DNA of 64,000 bases from Chrysogorgia sp. JL179-B06 (Eukaryota > Cnidaria > Anthozoa > Scleralcyonacea > Chrysogorgiidae), in assembly GCA_035772405.1 (NCBI GenBank), contig JAYKKM010000080.1:2965501-3029500 (forward strand), in the 5' to 3' direction. This document shows, piece by piece, positions 12,435 to 22,574 of the stretch; position 1 is the first letter of the stretch; every line of letters starts with the position of its first letter. Made by a program: the position numbers and the translations under genes. Under the pieces are notes generated by a model. It did no database searches, was not told the origin of the DNA, and saw nothing but the letters and a program-made list of their open reading frames with translations.

Positions 12435-13004
12435 TTAATAAGATCTAGCGATAACGATAACACTAGTTTGATTTACATTTTTCACATGCGCTCTTTGGTA
12501 GTGAGTGTTCTCATTGTCAATATATTCAGCCTTTGGAGGTTTTTTGGTGCAGAACTTTCCTCTATGTTTCTTTGCTTGAATAGATCTTAAAGATCTTGGC
12601 TTGCTGCGATTGTAAACTGTTGTTGCACTCTTGATCATTTTATTATTCTTGTATGCCAATTTGTAATTTGCAATGTTAAGAAGATCCCTCTTCTTTACTC
12701 TTCTATTCATATACATAACCAAATCATGCCTGCGACCATGGTAGGTTGCCTTGTCCTCAATACTCTTTGCAACGAACTCTTCATCGTCACTGTCTAATAA
12801 AGATGGCCTCCCTTGATTTGTTATTGCACGTCTTTTAACTCTGCGTTCTTCAACCATTTTGATGGCTTTTCTTCTTTGCATCTGTTTAAGTTTTTGTTGA
12901 CTTTTTGTATCACCGGGCTCTTCAGAGAGTAGACAATTAATGTTTCCCAAGCTGTACTTGTGTTGCTCTATTTCATCCTGAATTTCTGTAACTAACAGTG
13001 GCAT
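12435..13004 (-). CDS. Unrecognised basic protein, 189 aa
   Basis: This is one of the longer intact single-exon frames outside recognisable elements. The protein is highly basic. It opens with a predicted helical part (MPLLVTEIQDEIEQHKYSLG), then a Gln/Lys/Arg-rich stretch (QQKLKQMQRRKAIKMVEERR), an acidic patch (DSDDEEFVAKSIEDKA), and a Lys/Arg-rich C-terminal half with SKPRSLRSIQAKKHRGK and CTKKPPKAEYIDNENTHYQ. No signal peptide or membrane segment is seen. I do not recognise the family. The residue mix would suit a nucleic-acid-binding protein. It may be an exon or pseudogene of a dispersed element: it lies among retroelement fragments and ends immediately before unrelated sequence. Confidence 0.4.
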   Translation of the reverse strand: MPLLVTEIQDEIEQHKYSLGNINCLLSEEPGDTKSQQKLKQMQRRKAIKMVEERRVKRRAITNQGRPSLLDSDDEEFVAKSIEDKATYHGRRHDLVMYMNRRVKKRDLLNIANYKLAYKNNKMIKSATTVYNRSKPRSLRSIQAKKHRGKFCTKKPPKAEYIDNENTHYQRAHVKNVNQTSVIVIARSY

Positions 13005-13175
13005 CCCATTTTCCTCTCTTTGCTTCTAACTGGATGGATTTAGTTAAGCTTTCTTTTCTTTTCATTTAAAGTAGCTAACAGAGGTTTCTGCCATCCTTGT
13101 TGCCTCTTTTCTTTTTTCGATTTATTTTAGTTTTTGAACGGCAGTTTCACGTAAGATAAAGAAGTTATTAATATA

Positions 13176-13454
13176 TTATTCTGCCGACTGTTTGGATGTT
13201 AATGGTGCACCACTTTCAAGATGAACAAGATTAATTCTTGGACTTTTGTTTGTTCCATATATGCGTTTGACTCCGCTCCACCAAGCGGCTTTTGGATTCG
13301 ATGAACGTACGGGTTGAACTTTCTTTCCATAAAATTTCTGTTTTTCTTTCCTTATTTCGCTCGTGACTTTATTACGTAACTCTTTAAATTTTCTATACAA
13401 CCTAAACGTGATTAGTGTGACAGATGAATTTACATTTCGAAACTGAAGCGACAA
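13176..13454 (-). pseudogene. LINE ORF fragment (region before the RT)
   Basis: The minus-strand frame contains FRKFKELRNKV-like residues (YRKFKELRNKVTSEIRKEKQ), FYGKKVQPVRSSNPKAAWW and VKRIYGTNKSPRIN. This is the linker between endonuclease and reverse transcriptase in L2/CR1/Jockey-like ORF2 proteins. It ends at SAE, cut off before the RT. It is a short dead fragment in the opposite orientation to the LINE at 13560. Confidence 0.6.
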
Positions 13455-13459
13455 AGGTC

Positions 13460-13559
13460 AACCGGAAGGAATTGCTGAAGTGGAAAACCTGAAATATCAA
13501 AAATCATCAACAAGTATACCCTTATTTAAAAGGTGTATGCATGGACGACCATGATAACA
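13460..13559. repeat. 100-bp target-site duplication, left copy
   Basis: This 100-bp sequence (from AACCGGAAGGAATTGCTG to GACCATGATAACA) is repeated at 14900-14999 with one difference (T at 13490, C at 14930). It flanks the truncated LINE exactly. The sequence itself is BEL/Pao coding sequence, continuous with 15000 onward. Confidence 0.85.
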
Positions 13560-14899
13560 GCCACAATCGATTGATACATAAATTATACAAGGCGGGTTTC
13601 AGCGGCAATTTGCTTAAGTGGTTTCGCTCATACCTATCTGAACGTCGTCAACGTGTCACAGTTATGGGTGCTACTTCGGATGAGCTTCCTGTTACTTTCG
13701 GGGTGCCCCAAGGATCTATATTGGGTCCTGTTTTCTTCTTGTTGTACGTTAGCGATTTGCCAAAAGCAATTTTTAATTGTCGTGCTACAATGTACGCTGA
13801 CGACATAAAGATGGGCAGACAAATTAGAAATCCGGAGGATGATAGTTCACTACAGTCTGATCTTGATAACTTTCAAACCTGGTCCGTTGCCTCAGGCCTT
13901 GTTTTTAATGCAACGAAGTGCAAAGCAATGAGTGTTACCACAAAAATCAAGGCGGTTTCAACCACATATAGACTTGCTAATACTGATCTCGAAAAGATTG
14001 AAGATGAACGAGATCTTGGTGTATGGACTACAAACAGATTAACTTGGAATAAACAAGTCTCAGAACAAGCTGGCAAAGCCAATAAACTTTTAGGATATAT
14101 TAAGCGAAACACCATTTATATCAAAGGTTTCTCGATCAGGCGTACGCTCTATCTAGGGTTGATTCGACCTCATTTAGGTTATGCCACCCAGGTGTGGGCT
14201 CCGCAGTTCGTCCAATTGATTGGAAAATTAGAGCGCATACAAAGGCGTGCAACGAGATATATTCTTAGCATACCATATAGTTCTAATGTAGATTACAATC
14301 TTCGATTGAAAAAATTGAATCTTATCCCTATTACCTACTGGCATGAACTGCAGGATATGATATTTTTCTTCAAGATTATTCATGGACTAGTCATTATAGA
14401 TCATACCGTTATACCTACGGCCAGAAACACCAGGTCGACCAGATCATCTGCGAGCAACGTGCAATAAAGTTTGAAGTGCCAAAATGCAAGACAACTACAT
14501 ATCAGCGTTCTTATTTTGTACGAACATGTAGAGTGTGGAACGCTTTGGCAGATGAACTTTCTTTGAGTACTAACAATCTGATGTCTTTTAAAACAATTAT
14601 GCTCAATTATTACAAAGCATCATTGTCAAATTATCAATGGGACGATCCACGCTCTTTCAAAACGGTTTGCATCAAGTGTAATCGAGGACGTTCGCTGAAT
14701 AAACCAATTTATTGCTGCATGTAAGAACATTTTTTTTAACATTTTTTTTTTTTTTAATATTTTTTTTAAACACAGGGCCCACAGTAATTGGCGATTGCTG
14801 TTGTGGTGTCCCTGCCATTTTTCTTTCTAGGCTAGTTTTGTATTTTTGTATTTGTAATGTACATTTTTTTCGTTGGCAAATTTAATAAAATCAAAATCA
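13560..14899 (+). mobile_element. 5'-truncated L2/CR1-like LINE
   Basis: The element starts inside the reverse transcriptase (HNRLIHKLYKAGFSGNLLKW), after motif A. It has GVPQGSILGPVFFLLYVSDL (motif B region), the catalytic box as MYADDIKM, then DERDLGVWTTNRLTWNKQV, LIRPHLGYATQVWAP and ERIQRRATRYILSIPY. The C-terminal part (VPKCKTTTYQRSYF, VWNALADEL) lies in another frame: a single-base shift near 14440-14460 creates a stop at 14465. A short 3' UTR with T-rich runs ends in AATAAAATCAAAATCAA. One frameshift and a nearly identical 100-bp TSD suggest a fairly young insertion. Confidence 0.88.
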
Positions 14900-14999
14900 A
14901 ACCGGAAGGAATTGCTGAAGTGGAAAACCCGAAATATCAAAAATCATCAACAAGTATACCCTTATTTAAAAGGTGTATGCATGGACGACCATGATAACA
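14900..14999. repeat. 100-bp target-site duplication, right copy
   Basis: This matches 13460-13559 with one difference and directly follows the LINE 3' tail. It reads through into the BEL/Pao coding frame (KELLKWKTRN...YPYLKGVCMDD). Confidence 0.85.
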
Positions 15000-15092
15000 A
15001 GGAAAGACTTCCGATTCATCTTATCCTCGGTATCAGCGACTACTCGAGAATGAAGATTGACATGGTCCCAAGTGTCGGACGTTCTGGAGACA

Positions 15093-15474
15093 CTAGGGAA
15101 CTTAAGATCTACGACGGTAACCGTCGTTCAAACAAAATAATCTTTATGCGAAACAAAAAGAATGAATAATTTTTATTCCCAAGAGTAATCTCAACGCCGT
15201 CCTCGTTCTGTTTACAACGCCACTGAGAACATTTTCACGTCTTTAGGACGACGGTAACTCGTGGCCGAGAGATGAGAGCTGTTACTTAAGACTGACTTAA
15301 CACAGACACTACAATCGTTTTGGAAATATGGAAGCATTTTGGAGATCATAAAACAAGCTTTGAGTGCAAGATGCGCTAGTCAATCGATCGTGGTTTCATT
15401 CAAATGCTAAAATTATATTGCTTTCACTGCCGTCGCCGTCCTAGATTGCCGTCGTAGATCTTAAGTTCCCCGTT
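15093..15474. mobile_element. MITE inserted in the BEL/Pao protease region
   Basis: Ends are inverted copies of AGGGAACTTAAGATCTACGA(CGG). The interior includes CACGTCTTTAGGACGACGG. The BEL/Pao protein frame reads ...VGRSGDT immediately before and VVAEKTRLGW immediately after, so the insertion point is clear although no TSD is evident. A partial copy of the same family lies at 58560-58735 in the other orientation. Confidence 0.75.
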
Positions 15475-17839
15475 GTCGCAGAGAAGACAAGACTCGGTTG
15501 GTCTTGCAGAGACGGACCTAAGCATCATGTTCCTAGCTCAGACTTCCACTGCAGACTACGTTCGAGCACTTGTGCCGAGTCAACATCCACAAGACCGCCC
15601 ACCTGCTGATCAAGGTACGGTTCACGCTGAATTCAAAGAACAACTCAAGAGAAGCAAGGAAGGATGGTTGAAACCGGCCTTCCGTGGAAGGGAAACCACC
15701 CTACCTTACCCAACAACAAGACCGGAAGCCTGAAAAGACTTAGCAACACAGTGCGCAAACTGGAGAGAATTGGTCTGTTGGAGCAGTACCATACTACAAT
15801 ACCATTAAGGATCAACTTGAAAGTGGCGTGGTCGAGCTAGCCGAAAACGATGCAAGGGGCCAAGAGTTCTATATACCGCACAAGGCAGTCGTACGAGAAG
15901 CAGCAGAGAGTACCAAACTCAGGATCGTTTACGACGCCTCCGTGGATCGATCCTGGTCCAACCCTGCAAAATCAAGTATGGAAGGTATTGGTACGTGATT
16001 CCTGCACCTAATAGCCATCGCCGGAGATATAATAAGACAAGCATTCTTGCATGTCAGAATTCGGAAGGAGGATTGTGACGCCATGCGATATCATTGTTTC
16101 GAGTATACAACGACAAGACGAGTCCAGACCTTTTGGTTCACCAGAGCGCTGTTCGGGTTGACTTCATCTTCGTTTCTCCTGGGGGAGTAATCAAGGAATA
16201 CCTAGACGTCTGTCGGAATACTGATCCCAAATGCGTAGAATGATATAGAGCAAAGCTTCTATGTCGACGACCTGGTGAGCGGAGGACAGACCGTCCAAGG
16301 AGCACAGTGACATATTTTCAAGAGCGGGATTCACTTTACACAAGTGGCATTCAAATGCCACGGAATTACAAGCGACGCAGGATTCTTCTGCCGCGGACGA
16401 TGAAGCCAAGACTTTTGCAAAACAGCAATTGGACCATCCATGCACTTGGTAAAGAATGTAGTCTCCTTGCCCCTTGGACTTTCGTAGGACAAGGAAGAAG
16501 ATACTCTCGGAATCAACTTCCCGAGTGAAAGATTCCCAGCGACAAAGAGAGGAGTGCTCGCAAAGGTGGCGCGGATTTACGACCCCCTTGGACTGACGTC
16601 ACCGCTCACACTGCAAGGCAAGCTTTTGTACCGCGAAGCGCCTGCGAGTGACAGCGTCCCGAACTTCGTACGCCATGAACAACAACTAATTTATTCATCA
16701 GGTGTAATCCGATATATATATCGAAGTAATTAATTAACTATTGATTTATTTAAAGCTCAATCATCACAGGTACAGAGCAATGGGGAAGTATCTCCCAACT
16801 GGATGACCATCCCAGATGCTTCCAAAGCTTGTCATGAGCTAATCAAATGTGGTTGCAAACAGAAATATTCCACAAGATCCAAGTGGAAATAATTCAGATT
16901 AGAATGTACAGAGCTCTGTAATTGCAATGGACAGTATATTCACAGGGATTCGAGATTAAGAATTTGCAATATTGCTACGTTATTGGAATAAATTCATAAA
17001 TTTGACACTCAATGATAATTCAAGAAAAATAATTTGTTTTATTAGATATTTGGATCAAGAAAACTGGGACCTAGCACCTACTAAAATGGATTGGGTGCAC
17101 GTTCTCATTTTCTGATCTATCTTTTTGCCGTTATAAAGTGTTGAACATTAAATTGAGGTTCATTTTCGAGTAGGAGTGTGTATTGGAGGACTGGGGCCAA
17201 GCTAGTAACAACCTTAAATCATTGAACATTTGGTTATGTATAATATAGCAAGTAAATATATCGTTCTTAAGATGGAAGTGTGTAGCTGTGTCCATTTTCA
17301 ACTGAATCTGACTTAATTTAATCTCGTTATAAGCACAGGGAGCCGTAACGTCTATTAGTGAAGCGAGTTTAACAGTAAATCGGGTTTATTTGCTATTTTT
17401 TACACAATTTTATTAAATCGCTATTAAAATGTTCTTACTTGTTAATTTTGTCGACAATCAGGACAAATTACAGGCAACCAGACCAGAAAGGCAACGAGTC
17501 ACTGTTTACATCATCCGCCGTTGACTGTGGTTGCCCCGCCCCCTTCGTTAGCGTCTCGAGCGCCGCGCGCGTACCGAAAATCGCGAGACGCCCACGAAGG
17601 GGTCTTAAGGCCGTTTTCCATACAGCGAAATTTTCCGCGCGGACGATATTTTCCGAGCGATCTTGTTTCTGAGCATGCGTATTGTTGATTTATATGAAAA
17701 TCCCATCGCTCGAACTTTCCACCCGTGGAGATCGAAAAGTTGAGAGATATTCTACTTTACCGCGCGATCTGATTAGCGACAAATAATTCAACCAATCAAA
17801 ACGAAACAAGAAAAGAAACACAATGGCGGATTAACATCC

Positions 17840-17890
17840 AACCTCGTACCCAGGCTTTTCACACGTGTGAAAAGCCTGGGTACGAGGTTG
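17840..17890. mobile_element. Minimal palindromic hAT-like MITE (50-bp perfect palindrome)
   Basis: Positions 17840-17889 form a perfect 25-bp-arm palindrome with outer sequence AACCTCGTACCCAGG, the same end as the MITE at 7919. AACATCC at 17833-17839 and 17892-17898 is the likely TSD (7 of 8 bases matching if 8 bp). It has essentially no interior. Confidence 0.75.
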
Positions 17891-17904
17891 CAACATCCGC
17901 TTGA

Positions 17905-18276
17905 TCAAACTGAAATTTCTGCTGCTTTGTTAAGATTCATGCAAATACAACAGCAGCGCAGTAATGCGTCACAGCCTTCTGAAATTCTTCTGCTCCAAGG
18001 AGACGAGCAATTTGAGGATACAGTCGGAGCTGAAAACCATGAAGTCGACGAAGAATCAATCGAAGAATGAGCATCTGAGAGGTCTGAGCATCTCCTGTTG
18101 CTAGATATCGTAATGTAATACATAGCCTCTCTGCTGCATGGGCTCGTGACTTCACGTACTTTTGAAAATTTATGGATATGTGGTGCAACCCACGAGAGCA
18201 GCTGCTCAAATTTCGTGGCATCCATTCGAAAACTTCTGAAGAAGTACTCGTGATCGAACAGAAGTAAATCTTTCAC
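17905..18276 (-). pseudogene. Harbinger-type transposase N-terminal fragment
   Basis: The minus strand reads LLLFDHEYFFRSFRMDATKF then EQLLSWVAPHIHKFSKVRE, and in the adjacent frame AAERLCITLRYLATGDAQTS. This matches the PIF/Harbinger nuclease start (LxxxDxExFxxxFRMxxxxFxxLLxxVxPxI... ERLxxTLRYLATG). A frameshift separates the two halves, and the DDE catalytic residues lie beyond the part retained. It is not functional. Confidence 0.75.
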
Positions 18277-18842
18277 TAATATTTCATATTATCCCTTCTT
18301 AGTTCTTTCCAAAAATAATTTTCGAACCCAAAATCTCTTAGATATCTTCTTAAGTCGTAAAAGTGTTAAAAGTAATAGCTATCTTCGAAGGAACTCTCTC
18401 TTGTTTAATACGGCCATGTTAATTATTTATTATCGCGCTTCAAAATATTATGGACATTCAAATTGGGCGCCGCGCGGAAAATATCGCTCGGAAATTCGGA
18501 AAATATCGTTCGCGCGGAAAATACCACAGTCAACGAATTGATGTAAACAGTGACTCGTTGCCTTTCTGGTCTGGTTGTGATTGTCGACAAAATTAACAAG
18601 TAAGAACATTTTAATAGCGATTTAATACAATTATTGTGTAAAAAATAGCAAATAAACCCGATTTACTGTTAAACTCGCTTCACTAATAGACGTTACGGCT
18701 CCCTGTGCTTTGGCGTTGGGGTCTCGACCCTATCTTTTTAAGCACCTCAAACTCTATACGACTGCCAAGTTTCGTGTTGGTATCATAAAACGCACAATTG
18801 GAGCTATTTATGACCCCAACAGCCCTCACTAATAGTCTTGCA

Positions 18843-18868
18843 TTTAGGGTTAGGGTTAGGGGTTAGGG
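18843..18868. repeat. Short interstitial telomere-like repeat
   Basis: Three to four TTAGGG-type units, one with an extra G, lie in a row. It is too short to mean a chromosome end. Confidence 0.6.
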
Positions 18869-19067
18869 ATTGTATGTGCAAATGTATCAGCCTATCAACT
18901 TGGAGACAAGACTAAAACGGATGACTCAAAAGGACGTTCCTACTTTCATGAACTAGTCTAATCCTAATCGGCCCAACCCAAATTATCCTAACCTTAAACC
19001 TAACACTAGTTAAGCCTTATAAAGACCAGACAAAAACAGAAACGTGCTTTTAGTCATCATGGTTGCC

Positions 19068-19535
19068 TTCTTGTAAGGCCAAGAAAAAATATATAGTAGT
19101 TTATCGTCCTAATTACTTTGAAAAAAAAGGAACTATGCGGGCGCTTTTTTTTCTTCTTTTTTTTTCAAGATGGCTTCTCTGAAATGGCCATCAAAACCTA
19201 TTTTTAACACATATTAAATCTATTTACGGTGGTATTACAAACACAAACAAGAATTGAATGGATTTCTCTACAACTGTTTCGATACAAGATTGCGCCAAAA
19301 CAAATTGTGGCGTGTAAAACCAGAAATGAACCGAAAAGTCCCGAAAGTTGCCGAAAGGTAACGGAAGATACCGAAACGCACGAAAATGGCCGAAAGGTTG
19401 CGCAAAAAGGCCCCAAAAACAAGACAGATTTTCGATGCAAATAAAATAAAAAATAAAATAAAATTTGATGCGGCCGGAAAAAAGGATGCGGACGGGGACG
19501 ATAAACTACTTTATTTTTTACTTGGCTTAAGGATA
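19068..19535. mobile_element. MITE with about 32-bp TIRs
   Basis: Ends are inverted copies: left GGCCAAGAAAAAATATATAG then TAGTTTATCGTCC, right its complement ending TTACTTGGC. The interior is purine-rich with repeated CCGAAA words (19330-19400). No coding capacity or clear TSD. Confidence 0.65.
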
Positions 19536-19746
19536 AACGTATATATCAGATTAATACACTCATAGTTTATAGTAGAAGTGCTGGTTTGGAAGGTCCGCAA
19601 AAGTCATTGTTCTATGTTGTTGTTCACTTTCAGGGTCACTGAACGTATTGTATTTTCTGTATAGTGAAGTGTGAGCACTGATCTAATCAGTAGAATTTCT
19701 TTTCTCCAACATGAACATTGCATCATCTTTAAAGAAACTATGCTAG

Positions 19747-19870
19747 TGCTATTAATAGCTTAAAATGCGGACAAACAAACCAAATTTGACTCACAAATGA
19801 TTGCAAATGAGCTATTTTCTTTTGTTATGGCTGCAAGAATTGTGGGTAGTCATCTCGACGGAGCGCTATT
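19747..19870 (+). repeat. Dispersed repeat GCGGACAAACAAACC, copy 1
   Basis: A sequence of about 120-150 bp starting GCTATTAATAGC and containing GCGGACAAACAAACCAAATT and TTCTTTTGTTATGG is present three times on the same strand (also 30583 and 36009). Copy 1 lacks an internal segment found in the others. Confidence 0.75.
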
Positions 19871-20369
19871 AGATTGGCATGGTTGATTGTATTCATTTGC
19901 ATCATTACGTGCATGTGGGCGAGAAATTGGGTGAAGATCAATAATAGATTATAATATAAATTGAATGACAAATTTCAAAAAAAGTATTACTAAAAATGTA
20001 TCAAAAATCATTATTTTTTCAAATAATGGGAAATGACTATCAAAATTATCTAAATTACACACTGTCAAAAAGCTTCAGAAATCAGAATGAGAAGACCGGA
20101 AGTCAAGACGTGAGGTAAGACGATGATCAAAGTCCAACAGGAAATGCAAACTTGTGAAACTGGAAATTCTCTTGTCAATCGCGCTGATCACGCCACCAAC
20201 GTTATTCGCCATTGATCACCCAAAGCGTTTATAGCGAAGCGTTTCACAGTCTTTATCTTGTATTCTAGTAAGACATTTATTCCTAATGTTTGGCATGTTT
20301 TTGTTTTACTTTTGCGGTTTTATTTACGTTATCACCAACATATTGCGTTTGTTGTTTAGGTATAATTTG

Positions 20370-20669
20370 ATGAAGAAAAATCAGCCTGCAGCGGTAAGGA
20401 ATCGCAAGCAAAACAACGTTAATATGGATTATGATGATTCCCCTACGATTTCTACCGAGTTTTTAGACCAAGATGAAGATAATTCTTCTACTATAAGAGA
20501 AGTGCCAGAGTTGAACGGCAATGGAGAATGTTCAGCGACAGATCAACATGAAGTTTGTCCGATTTCTGAGTCCTTCGAGAGTTTGGACTCGACGACTGAT
20601 GTTATAGGTTGTTCTCGCTTGCTGGGAGATATTCACGCAGGATTACAAGCTGATCTGATCGCAGCCAAG
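20370..20669 (+). CDS. AdipoR: Adiponectin-receptor gene, exon 1 (N-terminal cytoplasmic region)
   Basis: The exon encodes about 100 residues from MKKNQPAAVRNRKQ to LQADLIAAK and ends at donor AAG|GTATTG in phase 0, matching the phase-0 acceptor at 27652. It is acidic and Ser/Thr-rich (TISTEFLDQDEDNSSTIREV) and has no membrane segment, as expected of the poorly conserved cytoplasmic N-terminus of adiponectin receptors. The start chosen is the ATG at 20370; the open frame extends upstream with a hydrophobic stretch from 20286 that does not fit the family, and a possible acceptor TTTAG lies just before at 20358. The ATG at 20424 is an alternative. The join to exon 2 is inferred from phase and strand. 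Intron 1 is 6,983 bp. Confidence 0.6.
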
Positions 20670-20712
20670 GTATTGTATTGAATATGTCTTCTTTGTTTGA
20701 TATATAATGTAT

Positions 20713-20870
20713 TGTGCTGCGCGTAGGGAATGTTAATGTACAGTACAACACTCTCAGTCTCATATAAAAGGTTGCCATAACTGCCGTGATAGTGAATAAA
20801 TATGTCTAAGGCCTTCGCTCGAAACGTATTCAATAGTTCGGCAATATACCAACCTTTTAGAGTTTTTCCT
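20713..20870. repeat. Dispersed repeat with GCCTTCGCTCGAAACGT
   Basis: It shares TTGTGCTGCGCGTAGG and a GAGCGAAGG/CCTTCGCTC motif with 30752-30866 and 45358-45475. The latter motif resembles sequences at Penelope-like element termini. Confidence 0.5.
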
Positions 20871-21882
20871 GTGTTTGTTTAAATCTAAGACTAAGGACAA
20901 ATTAAGATTATTTCATTTTGAAGTCTCCCTACTGCAGCTGTGCTTTCAAAATTGACATTGTTGAAATTTCTCTTTGTTGTAATATAATAAACGAGTGGAA
21001 AACTTGATGATTCTTCTCTTGTTCTTCTCTTGTTTTCACATTTAATTACTGTACTTTTTACATATGAAAGAAAAACCCATTTTTATTAATATCTTGTGAA
21101 TGGTTTAATACTTCTCAAACACTGCTGTATACAGAAACGACATAAATTAATCAGATTTTCCTCAGCCGTAAACTGTTCTAGTTTATAAGGGTTCAATCTT
21201 GACGTGAAGGTGCCATGACAGTGTATCATTGAAATGATACCTATGGCGGTCGCAGTTAAGCTTTTCCACTTTCAAAGAAATAATTACGAACTAAATAAAA
21301 ATCGTAAACTCGAAGCCAAGGTGAAGGTTGGTACATGTACTGGCTTTGTAGAGAATGAAAATGTAAACGCTAAAGTCACATATTTACTTGCGAATCAGAC
21401 TTGGCAGTACACCAACTTTTTTTGAGTTTTCGTTCTGTATTTTATTTAATACTGCTTTATACCCAGTAATACTTTTTAAACGTTTGAAAGGGAGCTAAAC
21501 AGAGAAATAAAATATTGTGGTTACTGGTGATTATGCGGGTATACTGTGTTATTTAGATTTTGTACAGCCCACTAAGGCCACTATGTGCAGATATTATTCA
21601 TGTCATTTTACCCAATGGAAGCGTTATTTTTTAAGGAAGAGTGGCCAACTGGTGATTCGTGTAGTTTAAAGATTTAAGCTGCTAGGAGTTTCCTAGATCT
21701 AAACAGTTTAATTTATTAATAATTGTTTGTTTCTTATATTTGTAGTTTTAATAATTACATTGGTTTATTGTTATAGACAATTTACAAAAAATCCAACACA
21801 AAAACATTTGTTTTCTCAATGAAAACTAAAAGTAACCCCAAACGTATTCATGAAGTGTTCAATGTTTCAACTGAGCTAGTAA

Positions 21883-22368
21883 TGTACCGATCAATTCGAA
21901 ACATCACCATTCCCCCGGGCATACCCCGGGAATTTGACTCTAACCTGTGTCCAGGGAATTTGACTGTTCGAGGCCTTTTGCCGGGTGGGGAATTTGAACT
22001 GGAAGTCTAGAATTTGTGCGTTTTCGGGTGGAATTCCTGCTCGCGGTCATTCTTGTTCCCAGAGCCTCCGCCGGCTCTGGGTCTAAATAAAGCTTTGTCA
22101 TGGCCACCATTTTCTTTACAGGAATCAGTCGAAGGATTGTTATTGTTAGATTTTAAAGGGAAAGATTGTGCTTTCGTAAAGGACTGGTTTGTCAAAAATG
22201 GAATGGTATTTCTGTACTTCCAGTTTCATAATTGGCCATGGGTACAGTAGGGCATTTGAACACTTCTTCGCCCAGGGGGATGGGAATTTGAACGATCAAA
22301 TTTCCAAAAGTTCAAATTCCCGGGGTCTAGCTAGGCGGGGATGGTGAAGTTTCGAATTGATCGGTACA
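21883..22368. mobile_element. Harbinger-like MITE with TAA target-site duplication
   Basis: The 486-bp element has 34-bp inverted ends starting TGTACCGATCAATTCGAAAC. TAA is duplicated at 21880-21882 and 22369-22371, as is usual for PIF/Harbinger insertions (TWA). The interior has several GGGAATTTGAAC-type words in both orientations near each end. It lies in intron 1 of the adiponectin-receptor gene. Confidence 0.85.
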
Positions 22369-22574
22369 TAACTATAAGCTGCCTGTGCCTGTGGTCTTTC
22401 AGGTCAGACCAAGATATGAATCATGACAAGGGCATGCATGATAAAGGAAGTTAAGGGATTGCCAGCCTTGTAAGCAAGATCTTGCTTTCCTTAATTTTTT
22501 TTCATTTATATGACCATAAGGGCAGCTTATGTTGGTACCGTGGTACGTGAGATCTCACTTGGTAATTAGATAAA

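Larger units (their letters stand above)
14900..16690 (+). mobile_element. BEL/Pao LTR-retrotransposon relic (protease to RT)
   Basis: Several frames carry BEL/Pao landmarks in order. A protease-region piece reads RLPIHLILGISDYSRMK then VGRSGDT, resuming after a MITE with VVAEKTRLGW. The RT N-terminal part reads SNTVRKLERIGLLEQY and, near 15810-15940, QLESGVVELAEND and TKLRIVYDASVDRS. The RT core reads RKEDCDAMRYHCFEY, FTRALFGLTSSSFLLGG (near 16060-16185). A C-terminal signature, VLAKVARIYDPLGLTSPLTL, lies near 16555-16610. The YVDD region is disrupted (CRRPGERRTDRP frame near 16260). Stops and shifts are many; no LTRs or integrase were found. From 16700 to 17330 I see no gene. Confidence 0.85.
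17331..18711. mobile_element. PIF/Harbinger-like transposon relic with about 190-bp TIRs
   Basis: Inverted arms at 17331-17530 and 18530-18711 start AAGCACAGGGAGCCGTAACG and match over most of their length. The interior holds a degraded minus-strand transposase start (17905-18276) and a nested 50-bp palindromic MITE at 17840. The expected 3-bp TSD was not evident. The CG-rich part near 17530-17660 has a partial inverted partner near 18465-18530. Confidence 0.75.

Noticed and set aside
18843..18868. Chromosome end or telomere fusion
   Set aside because: Only three or four TTAGGG-like units; short interstitial repeats are common.
20286..20369. Upstream hydrophobic extension as a signal peptide of the adiponectin receptor
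   Set aside because: Family members have a cytoplasmic N-terminus without a signal peptide; the stretch is probably intron or 5' UTR.
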